The notes beneath the pieces were generated by a model, which was given only the letters and a program-made list of their open reading frames with translations, was not told the DNA's origin and searched no databases. From positions 372,001-436,000 of the forward strand of contig JANUWF010001272.1 of NCBI GenBank assembly GCA_026120185.1: DNA of 64,000 nucleotides, written 5' to 3'. A program made the position numbers and the translations under genes. Source of the DNA: Voacanga thouarsii (lineage: Eukaryota; Streptophyta; Magnoliopsida; Gentianales; Apocynaceae). This document shows, in pieces, positions 11,846-22,550 of the stretch; within the stretch, counting starts at the first letter, position 1, and every line of letters begins with the position of its first letter.

Positions 11846-12880
11846 TTGGAAAGTACGGAGGTAGTAAAAGACTTTTCGGACATTTTCCCTACTGAGCTCA
11901 CTTCCCTACCCCCTAAGCGTGAAGTTGAGTTAACCGTGGATCTGATTCCCGAAGTGGAACCGGTGTCAAGAACCCCCTGCCGGATGGCACCAACGGAGCT
12001 AAAGGAGTTAAAGGAGCAATTGGAGGAATTGCTAAGGCAAGGCTACATCCGGCTGAGTACGTCGCCGTGGAGCATCCTAGTGTTGTTTGTCAAGAACAAA
12101 GACGAAACCTTGAGGCTATGCATTGACTATCGGGGATTGAACAAGGTAACGATAAAAAAATAAGTACCATCTACCCTTGATCGATGAGTTGTTTGATCAA
12201 CTGCAAGGCGCTACTTGCTTTTCGAAGTTGGACCTACGGTAAGGATACTACCAGGTGGGGATCAAAGTGGACCCTGCCAAGGTGGAAGTCGTAGCTAGTT
12301 GGAAACAACCGGAGAACATTACCGAGATACGAAGTTTCCTTGGGTTGGCTGGGTACTATCGGCATTTCATTAAAAATTTCTGTACTCTGGCTTCACCAAT
12401 GACGCGACTATTGAAGAAGGATGTCACTTTTGTTTGGAGTGAGAAGTGCGAAAAGAGCTTCCAAGAACTTAAGAGGAGGTTGATTATAGCACCCGTGCTG
12501 AGTCTGCCTGAGGCTGATAAGCCCTATGCACTTTATATAGATGCATCCAAGGAAGGACTAGGAGCTGTGCTGATGTAGGAAGGGAAAGTCATAGCTTATG
12601 CATCTAGGAAGCTAAAGCCGCACGAAGCTAATTATCCCACGCATGACCTGGAGCTAGCAGCTATAGTGTTCGCCTTGAAGAAATGGCGACATTACTTGTA
12701 CGGTGCGCAATACGAAGTTTTCACTGAACATAAGAGTTTGAAGTACATCTTCATGCAAAAGGACTCGAATCTCCGGCAGCGTAAGTGGATGGAATTTCTC
12801 GAGGAGTATAAGTGCCCTATTAATTATCACCCGGGCAAAGCGAATGTGGTAGTTGACGCACTAAGTCGGAAGGTGAAGAT
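11846..12880 (+). pseudogene. A1 reverse transcriptase/RNase H with 324-bp deletion
   Basis: RT starts with the [18 protein letters not shown] block (here [14 protein letters not shown]) and continues to LDLR, a stop (TAA 12240-12242), GYYQV. There it jumps straight to [12 protein letters not shown]. Compared with A2, 324 bp (A2 43036-43359) are missing in frame, including the catalytic FIDDIL box, so this enzyme cannot work. RNase H follows: [17 protein letters not shown], stop TAG 12576-12578, then [30 protein letters not shown] and [18 protein letters not shown]. It lies between protease and integrase as expected for gypsy. Confidence 0.9.
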
Positions 12881-14426
12881 GGCTCACTTGAGAATGCAGG
12901 AGATGTCAGTAGTCCAGGATATCCTGGAGCAAGGGGCAGAAGTGCAAGAGAGGAAGATCTGCGTGAGCAACTTGACCCTGAAACTCGACCTGGACCAGGA
13001 AATTGTATCAGGTCAACAAGCCTGTGCAGAATTTCAAACTTTCAAGGAGAAAGAGATAGCGAGAGGAGGAAGCGATTTTCAGACCGATGAGAATGGGGTA
13101 TTATACTTTTGGGACCAGATTTGTGTACCGGACATCCAAGACTTAAGGAAGAGGATACTGGATGAAGCGCACAAGAGCAAATATACCATACAACCTGGGA
13201 AGGTAAAGATGTACCAAGACTTGAGGAGGAAATATTTGTGGGCTGGAATGAAGAGGGATGTAGTTCAGCATGTGTCAACCTGCCTGACGTGCCAGAAGGT
13301 TAAAATGGAACATAAGAAGTCTGCATGGTTACTGCAACCATTACCGATTCCCGAATGGAAATGGGAATAGGTGACCATAGACTTTGTGATTGGCCTTCCG
13401 ATGACCAAGTCACACAAAGATGCGATCTGGGTGGTAGTGGACCGATTGACCAAGTTCATACCGGTAAACATAAGGGACTCGATGGAAATGTTGGCTCAGA
13501 CATATACCCGAGAAATTGTAAGGTTGCATGGTGTACCGTCAAGCATTGTGTCGGGTAGGGACCCTAGATTCACTTCAAGGTTCTGCGGTAAGTTCCAGGA
13601 GTCTTTGGGCATGACCCTGAAATTCAGCACCTCTGCTCATCCGTAGACAGACGGTCAATCCGAAAGAGTCATTCAGATACTGGAAGACATGCTCCGAGCA
13701 TGTATCTTGGACTTTGGAGACAAGTGGATTAAGATTTTACTGCATGCGGAGTTAGCATATAAGAACAGCTATCAGGCGTCAATCGGAATGGCGTCGTACG
13801 AAGCATTGTATGGGCAAAAATATCAAGTACCGATATATTGGGGATGGACAGAAAAGGGGAACGTTAAGAAGACTGGTGAAGTATGCATTTAGGAGATGAT
13901 GGACAAGATCAAGTTAATTCGAGAAAGGCTATGGGCAGCGAAAAGCAGACAAAAGAGTTTTGCAGACTCTAGGAGAAGGGAACTGGAGTTCCAAGTAGGT
14001 GACCGTGCATTCTTAAAGTTGACTCCTAGTAGAGGAATCCTGAAACATCCGAGAGGAGGGAAGTTGAGTCCTTGGTATTTGGGACCGTTCCCGGTATTGG
14101 AGAAAATTGGACCGGTTGCCTACCGATTGGATCTACCTGATAGTCTAACCGGGATGCATGATGTATTCCATGTCTCTCAGTTAAAGAGGTACAACCCCGA
14201 TTCGAGTCATGTACTCAATGAGGAACCGTTGGAGTTGCAACCAAATCTGAGTTATGTGGAGAGACCCGTCAAGATCTTGGAGCAGAGTATTAAGACGATT
14301 CGAAACAAGCAGATACCCATGGTGAAGATACTTTGGGATCATCATAGAGCACAAGATGTAACGTGGGAAACGGAGGAATGGTTAAGACGAAAGTATCCAG
14401 ATATGCTTGAAGGGTATGAAATCTGA
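12881..14426 (+). pseudogene. A1 gypsy integrase with chromodomain, broken
   Basis: Integrase plus a C-terminal chromodomain, which in chromoviruses directs insertion to heterochromatin. Seen: zinc-binding H...H/CxxC (HKSKYTIQPG..., VSTCLTCQKVKMEHKK), core block TIDFVIGLPMTKSHKDAIW, SGRDPRFTSRF (catalytic Asp kept), then HP, stop (13644-13646), TDGQSERVIQ with the catalytic Glu. The GPY/F-like module reads YLGPFPVLEKIGPVAYRLDLP. The chromodomain at about 14240-14426 (PVKILEQSIKTIRNKQIPMVKILWDHH) is intact and ends at a natural TGA. Stops at 13368-13370, 13644 and 13890 kill it. Confidence 0.9.
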
Positions 14427-14442
14427 ATGTCGGGACAAAATT

Positions 14443-14460
14443 CTCTTAAGGGGGATGGGA
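14443..14460 (+). promoter_or_regulatory. A1 polypurine tract
   Basis: CTCTTAAGGGGGATGGGA sits directly before the LTR start TGTAATACC. It would prime plus-strand DNA synthesis. The equivalent in A2 is at 45553-45570. Confidence 0.85.
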
Positions 14461-15407
14461 TGTAATACCCCGCCCAAAACCACCTTTGACTATGGGGAAA
14501 AGTCATGCATTGCATAGTATTTTGCATTTTATGTGGTAGCTTAGAATTATTTTAGTTGCATGTATGCATGTGAATTTTTCCGTTGCTCTTGCATTTGAAT
14601 TAATTGATGTGAAATAGTTGTGTTGTTAAAGATTTGGATAAGGGAGGTTTGGTCGAAGATTTGGAAGGATGAGTATTGGTGGGTGGTGAGAATTGATTGT
14701 AGAAAAAAAAATTAGTATTGGAGTTGTTTTGGAATAGCGGGGAGGTTGGTGATTTCCTTTGGTGACCCGAGTTTGAATCCTACCTTTTGTGAAGTTAGTT
14801 TCTCTTCTTGAAAATTCCTTTCCTTAGAGTTTCCATGTTTTGGCAGAAAAAGATCTAGCAAGTGTCATTATTTCAAGGAAATAAGTCTCTATATTTATTT
14901 CCTAAATTTAAGGACCTTGATGTGAATAAAGTTCACTTTTAATTTTCAACTTTTATTCCTTAGGATTTTCGAAAAACCCCTAGCTAACAATTAAAATTTC
15001 AGCTTGAATTGAGCTAGATAGATCTTGCCATGGATAGTTGGAATTAATGAATCATTTTTCTAGTAGGAAACCTTGTTGATTTTAATCCTAGAACCTAAGC
15101 TAAAAATCGGGAAAAAATTTCTAGCAAGTGCCACCATTTCTTAGAGGAATTTTTGCTCAAGTTAAACTCTTCCAAAGCTAGGAAATCTTATCCTAAATCT
15201 CTTAGCAAATCAGACTTTTATTTCTATCCTAATTCAACTAGGATTTTCTTCCTTATCCTAGCAGAATTTTGGTAGCTTTGTGTCAACACAAGCTGTGTGA
15301 AATTCCAGCACTCCTTAAGTGCAATCAAACTCTCCAAACCGTAGCTCAAAACACCTAAATTCTCCTCATCAATTCAGATTACCTTAGCTGCACAAAACCA
15401 GAATTTT
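14461..15407 (+). mobile_element. A1 3' LTR, first part
   Basis: Starts TGTAATACCCCGCCCAAAAC and aligns by eye with the start of the A2 LTRs (36594 and 45571). It carries the tRNA-like boxes at 14735-14745 and 14771-14780. It is interrupted by a reversed LINE and resumes at 16296. Only about the first 1.2 kb of the roughly 3.15-kb LTR survives. Confidence 0.85.
14735..14780 (+). promoter_or_regulatory. tRNA-like A and B boxes in A1 LTR
   Basis: TAGCGGGGAGG (A-box-like) and GTTTGAATCC (B-box-like) with 25 bp between them. The pair recurs at 36862-36908, 45839-45885 and 62719-62764. Whether RNA polymerase III uses it is unknown. Confidence 0.45.
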
Positions 15408-16295
15408 ATCTTCACCACTACCACTACCAACAACAACAAACTAAGCCTTAATCCTAAGTAACTTGGGGTCGGCTACATGAACCAACGTCAGGCAACATGT
15501 GGTCATCCACATGAATCCTCTCTCGCCACTTTCTTCTATCGAACGTCATACTTTCATCCAAATCTAACAAAGACATATCCCTCTTAATTACTTCTATCCA
15601 TGTCGTTTTAGGCCTATCTCTACCTCTTCCTCTGTCAAACCTATCCTGCCTCACTCTCTCCATCACCCTAACAGGAGCATCCTTCGGTCTTCTCTAAACG
15701 TGTCCAAACCAACGCAGACGACTTTCTCTCATCTTTTTCTCAATAGATGCCACACCCACCTTTTCCCTAATGATCTCAGTTCTAACTCTATCCTTCCTAG
15801 TATATCCACACATCCACCATAACATACGCATCTCAACTACTTTCATTTTTTGAATATGACACCTTTTAACTGCCCAACATTCCGTACCATATAACAAAGC
15901 AGGTCGTACGACTGCCTTGTAAAACTATCCCTTTAAATTCAACGGTGCATTACGATCACAAAGAATACCGCTCGCACTCCTCCATTTCAACCAACCCGCC
16001 TTAACTCGATCTGCAACGTCGCTATGGAGCTCTCCGTCTTTCTGAATAATAGATCCTAGATAGCAAAAACAATCAGCTAACGGTATATCTCTACCTTCCA
16101 AAGTTACACTCTGGGCTATGTTACTGCAACCACTAAACTTGCATCCCATATACTCTGTTTTACTCCTACTAATTTTGAAACCCTTGGATTCCAATGTCTC
16201 CCGCCATAACTCTAATTTAGCATTTACAACGGCTCTAGTCTCATCAATTAATACAATATCATCCGCAAACAACATACACCATGGCACAGCTTAGG
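15408..16295 (-). mobile_element. 5'-truncated RTE-type LINE, reversed
   Basis: Read on the minus strand it encodes the end of an RTE-clade LINE reverse transcriptase: PWCMLFADDIVLIDETRA (catalytic FADD box, 16287 downward), SKTEYMGCKFSG, FCYLGSIIQKDGELHSDV and KAGWLKWRSASGILCDRN, then [15 protein letters not shown] (from 15897), [19 protein letters not shown] and LRWFGHV, and a basic tail. A few stops or frame breaks separate these pieces. The 3' end (left side) has a GTT/GTA-type simple tail at about 15415-15440. The 12-mer AACCAGAATTTT is present on both sides (15396-15407, 16296-16307), a possible target-site duplication, though that phrase also recurs naturally in this LTR. Confidence 0.9.
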
Positions 16296-16591
16296 AACCA
16301 GAATTTTCGACAGCTTTGTACAGGAAATTTAGGCCAGCTTTTGTATTCCTTTTCCAACCGAAATTCTGCACACACAACACACCGAAAAACCCCAGCTGAT
16401 CAAGCCAATTTCTACGCCTAAAACCTTCATTGTTTCATTAGAAATTTCGGCAGAACTACAGCAAAAATAGTCCAGAAATTCTTCCTCTTCTATTCAGAAG
16501 TTTCGCACAACACATAAGGCCATCTTGCGCAGAATTTTAGTCTCCAAAGCCTTCTCAAACTCTTCCTTGTTTGGCCCAAAACTCTGAACAA
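16296..16591 (+). mobile_element. A1 3' LTR, continued after LINE
   Basis: Resumes the LTR with CAGAATTTTCGACAGCTTTG, as in A2 near 46563-46590 and 37590. Similarity to the A2 LTR ends at about 16591 (CCAAAACTCTGAAC against CCAAAAAACCTGAAC), roughly 1230 bp into a full LTR. The rest is missing. Confidence 0.7.
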
Positions 16592-16696
16592 AAGAAAGAT
16601 GGGGTAAAAATAAGGAAAATGATCTATGGTGTAATATTTGTAGAATAATGTATGAAAGAATTGATGTCCATGTACTAAGGAATTTTCCCATGAGAA
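16592..16696. other. Unassigned junction segment
   Basis: About 105 bp with no recognised origin. It contains the 18-mer TAAGGAATTTTCCCATGA (16676-16693), which recurs in direct orientation at 18771-18788. Confidence 0.5.
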
Positions 16697-16860
16697 TATA
16701 ACACCCCACATTTCTATTATGTAGTGGGCCTTGTCTTCATGGAATGTCACTCCATCTGATCTCCCAAACAAGGGGTCTTTATAACAAATCAACAACTTAA
16801 TTAGCAACAGAATTACACTATAACTTCAAAACAAGAATTTATATTATCCTATGGAAACGT
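16697..16860 (-). mobile_element. Gypsy LTR 3' end (B2), reversed
   Basis: Begins TATAACACCCCAC, the reverse complement of a gypsy LTR end (GTGGGGTGTTATA), and contains the block GGGGTCTTTATAAC, the reverse of the conserved TATAAAGACCCC seen near LTR ends in A2 and B1. About 16753-16835 is an inverted copy of about 18808-18890. It could be the far end of the LTR whose start lies near 20660. Confidence 0.6.
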
Positions 16861-17250
16861 TTCTAGTTTACATTAGTGTATTATTATATTATATATTATA
16901 GTAATATATGATAGTATTATTAGTAGCATTATATTATATTATTACATTAATATATATGTTATATTCAAATATATTATGTTATATTATCATAATCAAGATA
17001 TATGTTATATCTTATTGTTTCTTACAATATTTATTATGCATTATATTATATTATATAACTTTCTACAAATTTCTCTGGTATTCCAAATTATTCTATAATA
17101 TTCGATATTTTCTATGATATTCTAAGGATTTCCATAAGTTTCTAGATCTTGATGACTAAGCTAGACATCTCACCACTTTCATAAACTTCTACACAATTCC
17201 TAGTGGTGACTAAGCATGACATTTCACCACTAAATGATTAGGAGAAGCAC

Positions 17251-17259
17251 TATAAATAG
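17251..17259 (+). promoter_or_regulatory. TATA box of plus-oriented LTR
   Basis: TATAAATAG, a strong plant core-promoter match. It is followed after about 40 bp by a long purine-rich stretch, so transcription would be expected to start at roughly 17280. This is inference from position only. Confidence 0.5.
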
Positions 17260-17295
17260 AGCTAAGGGGGAAAGGCCAAGGATTTTAGCCAAGGG

Positions 17296-17485
17296 AGAGA
17301 GAGGACTAAAAGTGGAGAGGGATAAAGAGAAGAATGAAAGAAGAAAGAAAAGAGAAGAAGAAGAAATGAGAGAAAGAAAGAAACGAAAGAAAAAAAAAGA
17401 ATGAAAAAGAAAAGGAAGAAAATTGAGGGAAAGAAAGAAAGAGGAAGGCCATAAAATGGACAGAAATAGAAAGAAGTGGGAAAAA
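17296..17485 (+). repeat. Purine-rich (GA/GAA) tract
   Basis: Nearly 190 bp of almost pure A/G, mainly GAAA, GAAAG and GAGA units. Long reading frames on the opposite strand here are Ser/Phe/Leu-only translations of this tract and are not genes. Confidence 0.9.
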
Positions 17486-18914
17486 AATCTTATTCCTATT
17501 AAACATTTAGTAGAATGTGATGACATGGAATTCCTAACTTAAGATTGAGCACATTTTCTGTAGGAATTAAGGTAAGTCCTACACCTCACAATTATTTTTC
17601 AAGTGTACTATATGCATATAAAAATTATTGTTTTGAAATGAATCTTTTATGCAAAATGGAAATTTGGAAGCATGTTGTTTTAATTAAAGTATGCTTTTTC
17701 ACTAATTTTGGATGTCATCGATTTGTGATGAGTTAAAAATGACTTCTTTCCTTATTTTTCGCAAGCTTCTAGAATTGAAATTGTCATGCATAAAATAAAT
17801 TGCAAAACTCATGTCATGATCTTGATTATAAAACCATCGAATGGTTGAAACATTTAGAATGCGATTTGAATACATGGAAACCTTATACTTCAAATATTTT
17901 TGGGAAAGTAAATATTTTGGAAAAGAGTTTGGTTTTGGAAATTATTGAGTTATGTTGACACATTACATTGATCAAGTGTTGAATACTCAGGGTGGGCTTT
18001 GACCATTGAACTAGCATACGTTGTATTAGTTTATGTTAGAGATCGATGATCCCAAATGACCTGATCAATTTTGGGTTTTACTCCAAACAAGACGACAAGA
18101 CATTGGAATTAGCCATTCTTAGCTAGCAACATGTTTTCGGTGTGAAAATGGAGGTCGAGCATGGGACACCCTTGCCGGATGGTAGACCATGACGATGGTC
18201 ATCTTACAATGTTTATAGGATGGAAATCCTATGGTGTTTGTATTATTGACTTATCATGTTCTTAGGACAAATGTTCCTTTTCATGTGATAATGTAATGTG
18301 ATTTTACTATGGAACTAATGTTCCTTCTGTGTGATAACATAATGTGGATTTTGAATATGGGAATCGTATTTTGAGAAAATGGTACGGTTTAAGATCGAAA
18401 GCTCGATATTGATGGTGCCAAGTTTTCTATATGATGACATATTGATATGCTTTTTCCTTAAAGGACAAGAGACCTATTTTTTGGAGCTCAATCGATTTTT
18501 TTTTTTTTGATAAAAATATTAAGACTTACAACCGGTCCAATCATTTTGATCATGCACCACAAAAATTGCTTTGTTAAAATCCTTATATAGCATACTAAGG
18601 GAATTGCTTATTGTTTTTGTGCTCACACAATTTTCTACATGTTTTTGGGCAATAATATTTAGATTGGTGATCGGGGTGTGCAACGGAAGTTTGATGATAA
18701 ATAAATAGACAATATAATATATATCATATTTAAGTTTGAAATATTGTAAGAAGAATTGAAGACCCTGCAGTAAGGAATTTTCCCATGAATAAATTCCCCA
18801 TTTTAAAGTTATAGTGTGATTCTGCTACTAATTAAGTTGTTAATTCATTATAAAGACCCCTTGACTAGGAGATCAGATGGGGGGACATCTACAAATATAT
18901 GGTGCATTACAGAG

Positions 18915-20660
18915 AAGACCTTAGGTTTGATCTTGAATAGTAGAGTGTTTGATTGAGTTTGACCCTTAGAAAACAAATAATAGAAATATGATGTTGTTCT
19001 GGACAGTTTAGAGGGATTTGGAGTGAGTTTTAGTAGTTGTAAGAATCTAGAATATTAAAGATTGTGAGTGTATGTACTTAGTGTTCTTGATATTTTTGGA
19101 GAGAAAAATAAAGGAATAAGTGAGACTGGAGAGTGTTTCTGAGTGTTTGGACGAGAGTGACTAGATGAATGACAGAAAGGGTTAACGTTATTTCTTGGGT
19201 TAGTTGTTGGCTCTAGATAATGTCTAGGAGTGAAAAGCCGACTCTTTGTAATATTGGATTTTGAAATTGTTTGGCAAAAGGCTAGAGAGTGGCTATAGTA
19301 CTTTAACAATTTGAGAAAGAGCGAGGAGATGGAATAAAGATGAGAACTGATGGAAAGAAGTGGACTTCGTTCTATAGGAGCAAAGAAAATAACTATAGCA
19401 TCTTATGAAGCTTGGATTTAGCGAGAGATAATAGGTCGAATGATGGGGTGATTGTAGGAGTTTGTTGTGATTCTGAGTTGAAATTCGAGTTGCTGGAATA
19501 CTGGGAAAATGACTGAACTTAGAAGAAGTTAGAGGTGTAACAATGGAGCTCTCTTAGATGCCATGGTGGAAGGAAGAAGAAGGAGTGAAGTCCTTCAAGG
19601 GATAGCCGGCAAAAGGCTTGTTGAAGCCAGTCCATAACTTTGGTTTTATGTGAGATACCCAATCCTTGGCTACCTATAGCCAGCCGTTGGCTTTGAAGAA
19701 GGGGCAGCAAATCCATGGCTAGAGAAGGTGGTCAAGGGCTTTATGGAATTTGGGTATAGCTGGTCCTTAGCTAAGATAGCTAGTCCATGTCTTGCACAAT
19801 TTCCAGGCTTGGTTTTAGAAAAAAAAAAAAAATTGAAAGAGATCTAGGTAGATTGAAGCTTGAAGAATCTGAAGGATCGGTACTAAATTTTGATTAAGAG
19901 TTTATAGAGGATTTCGTTGGCTTCAAATTTCAAGTTCAATAGTGTTTGAGTTGAGTGTATTTATGAGAAAGAAAAATTGAGCTCTTTACATGGAGAAAGA
20001 TATAGTGTTCAGTTAGCCTAGAAAATAAGGAATCTAAGAGGGAAAGAAAGAAATCTTAGAGAGCTAAAATTCTAATTGTTTTAGCTTGTTGAAGAGAGGC
20101 GTTTCAGGAAATTATTAAGCTAACTTCAATTTAGTGAAATTTGAATTGAGAATATATAGCTTGTTTATTCTTTTGCTAGCTTTATTGGAGATAAGGGAAT
20201 GAGAGTACCTTTGAGTGTCCAAAACTTAGTTGTTTCATATGCCAGGGAAGAAAAGAAATTAGGGGTTTGTATTCAGAATGATTAGAACTTATGCTTAAAG
20301 TTAGAGAAAAAATAATGTTCCAAAATAAATGCTAGCAATGGGATTCAAACTCAGGTTTCTAGGAAACATATGACGTGCTCTAACCACTTAACCACATCAA
20401 TCCTTGTGTCCTTTCTTTACTAGAACAATGCTTTTGTCTCCCTATTCCAAAGAAACCTAATTTTTTGTTTTCCTCCTATATCATACTACAAAAATCCTTC
20501 CCAACTCAAAATAAATTTCTAATCTTCACTAACACACAACAAGAACAAATAATCTATACATGTCACAAAAAAATATATTATGACAAACACACGCTCAAAT
20601 AATATTCATGAAATGCGAACCCACCCCCTACTCTAAATATAGTTTTAGGTAGGATTTTAG
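18915..20660 (-). mobile_element. Diverged B-type LTR start portion (B2), reversed
   Basis: Its right end (about 20618-20660, CCCACCCCCTACTCTAAATA then TTTTAGGTAGGATTTTAG) matches the reversed start of the B1 LTR (CCCCTTACTCTAGGG, GGCTTTAGGTAGGGTTTCACA at 32066-32106). Phrases near 19020-19150 (GAGGGATTTGGAGTG, GGAGAGTGTTTCTGAGTG) match 30390-30510 of the B1 LTR. It carries the same tRNA-like boxes (20341-20350, 20384-20394). No coding sequence is seen. With 16697-16860 it may form one LTR interrupted by the plus-oriented segment. Confidence 0.6.
20341..20394 (-). promoter_or_regulatory. tRNA-like A and B boxes in B2 LTR
   Basis: On the minus strand TGGTTAAGTGG (20394-20384) and GTTTGAATCC (20350-20341), spaced 33 bp as in a tRNA gene. 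The A box is identical to those in B1 (31842-31852, 36229-36239). Confidence 0.5.
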
Positions 20661-20661
20661 A

Positions 20662-20945
20662 TTATCTTTGGTGTATCTTTAGGATCATTGGGACTGGAAG
20701 AGTCAACTCAGTGTAAATTATGTCTTAAGGAAAAGATAACCAAAAGATTATTTAACCAAAAGTTCGAAAAGGCTAAAGAAATATTAAACAATGTTTATAA
20801 TAATGTTTATGGTCTAATGACTACACCAGCTAGAAATGGATATGAGTATTTTATCTTTTTTATTGATGGTGATTAGGTTTACTTGATAAGGAGCAAATAT
20901 GAATCTTTTGATAAATTTAAAGAGTATAAAGCTGAAGTTAAGCAT
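20662..20945 (+). pseudogene. Cop1 copia integrase, part 1 (interrupted)
   Basis: Encodes the zinc-binding pre-integrase end and start of the copia integrase core: LGSLGLEESTQCKLCLKEK (CxxC), KAKEILNNVYNNVYGLM and YEYFIFFIDGD, a TAG stop at 20874-20876, then VYLIRSKYESFDKFKEYKAE. The reading is cut at 20945 by the T1 LTR. The integrase continues with the expected next motif at 50179, 29.2 kb away. The first catalytic Asp (usually HTDV in this block) reads Asn. Linking this piece to the Cop1 LTR at 7727 is inference, because gag is missing between them. Confidence 0.85.
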
Positions 20946-22526
20946 TGATAGGTGTAAAATATACACATATTTTGTATGCATTTGTAATGTATTTATGCTT
21001 AATTTTTTTGTTTAAATGCTATTCATTCTTATCACTTTGTTATTTTTTGTGTGGATTGATAATTGATGAAAAAGTGGTGAAAATAAGCACAAAAACATGT
21101 GAAAAGAGAAAAACAAAGGCCACCAACGTGCGTTGTTGTAGGAGAAAGAATTTTGGCAAGTTTCTATGCGAAAAAGGACCAAAACGAATAACTTTTGGTG
21201 CCTGGACAAATTTGACCTAGCCCTGGTTCAAGGGGTTGCACTGGCACTGACTCAAGGCAGCCTAAACGTGAAAAAGTAGAGTACAACTACCACCGGCTAT
21301 TCCGGATGAGTGAGGGCCAGTTCTTGTTAGGAATTAGCTGTGGAAAAGGAGTTTTTTAGTATAATTTGGCAACTTATGTTGAGATCTTTTGGAACTTGAT
21401 TGGGAACAAATTAGGACTCTTGTATTAACTTTTTGTCAATATACACTTCAATAAATATAAGTGATTATCACCCATTAAATGAGTCTTTACTCTATACAAT
21501 CATAAAACTCCAAGAAGGTTGACATAAGCACGAAGGTTTAGAAGGATCAAGGAGACTTTTGGAGAAGGAAAAGAGATTTATCAAGAAGGTTTCAAGAAAG
21601 AAAAAGAATTCTTACTTGTCTATAAATGGTTTTTTTCTCTTCTTTGTAATTTATTGCAAATTTGAGTTTTAGTTATTTTAATTGTATTTAGAAGATATCT
21701 TTGGATTCATATTTTTTTTTTATTGATTTTAGCTATTTGATCAATTGGTTATTATTCTCGGTATTTGGTTACTTGATTTATTTGGTAAATTAATTGATTG
21801 CTTCTTCCTTCTAATTACCTTGGGAACGAAGCTAAGAAGAGGATTCAATTTAATTAATTCTATGATTGTTTTCATGGCTAACTTAGGAAAGGAGGTTAAG
21901 AAATGAAATTAAGTAATCAAAGGTTAATTACTAATACCTAGAGCAAAAGATATTGATTGATTTCAGGCTTCAATATCACCTAGAGAATAGGGGTATTTTC
22001 TAAGGAATTGCTCTTTATGTAGCTCTTTGGTTGTTTTAGTGAGGTTGGGATTGATTGGTAAATCTACTAAATTGGCTAGAAAGATAGTTAATCCATTACT
22101 TGGGAAAGAAGTGTAATATATTTTATTCCTTTATGATGCCAAGATAGTAATTAATTATGATCATTGCTAATCAATCATGGTTATGTCTACAAGGATTTCT
22201 ATCTACTTACATATTATTTCTCCTTATTCTTACTCCTTAATTATCCTTGTGACTTTTCTTGTGTGAACTTGTGTTATTCTCTAGCATCTTAGGTTAGTAG
22301 GTTATTTACTTTTATTTTTTTTTTCTATTTTGCAAGAGAAACAATAAATATTTGGGTAAAGTAAGGTAGGAGTCTAAGTTTCTGTGGATTTGATACTAAC
22401 TATTCCCTATACCACGTGATGGGTACACTTACCTATATGTGTGGTAGAGTGTTTAGCATTTTAATTAAAACTAGATTATTTGTGTAATTTGTTCGTAATA
22501 TTTCCTACGCTCGAAAACATGTATCA
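20946..22526 (+). mobile_element. T1 Tat/Athila-like 5' LTR
   Basis: A 1581-bp LTR from TGATAGGTGTAAAATATAC to GAAAACATGTATCA, followed by a primer site typical of Tat/Athila-type elements. Left flank AGCAT (20941-20945) pairs with AGTAT (50179-50183) beyond the far LTR, a target duplication with one change. A reversed relative of about the same length lies at 53766-55332. No open reading frame of note; the AGCAT target lies inside copia integrase. Confidence 0.85.
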
Positions 22527-22528
22527 AG

Positions 22529-22550
22529 TTTTTGGTGCCATTACTGAGGA
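22529..22550 (+). promoter_or_regulatory. T1 primer-binding site
   Basis: TTTTTGGTGCCATTACTGAG lies just after the LTR end. It resembles the TTTTTGGCGCCGTTGCCGGGG seen after Athila/Tat LTRs, with several C-to-T type changes. It marks the LTR as the 5' one. Confidence 0.8.

Larger units (their letters stand above)
16861..18914 (+). mobile_element. Plus-oriented gypsy LTR segment
   Basis: The right part follows the order of the A2 LTR: a GTAAGTCC block (17570), GTTGAATACTCAGG (17970, like GTTGAGTACTCAATAAGG in A2), a CCGGATGG block (18174) and TATAAAGACCCCTTG (18849), ending GGTGCATTACA at about 18912. The left part is very AT-rich. It has a TATA box at 17251 followed by a purine tract. There is no attached internal region. 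The left boundary is not defined, and it lies in opposite orientation to the LTR pieces on both sides. Confidence 0.5.

Noticed and set aside
17230..17526. Open frame rich in Ser, Phe and Leu on the minus strand
   Set aside because: It is only the reverse translation of the GA-rich tract at 17296-17485; low complexity, no domain.
16676..18788. 18-bp direct repeat as a target-site duplication
   Set aside because: Too long for an LTR element (4-6 bp) and the enclosed segment does not begin or end with element termini at the repeat.
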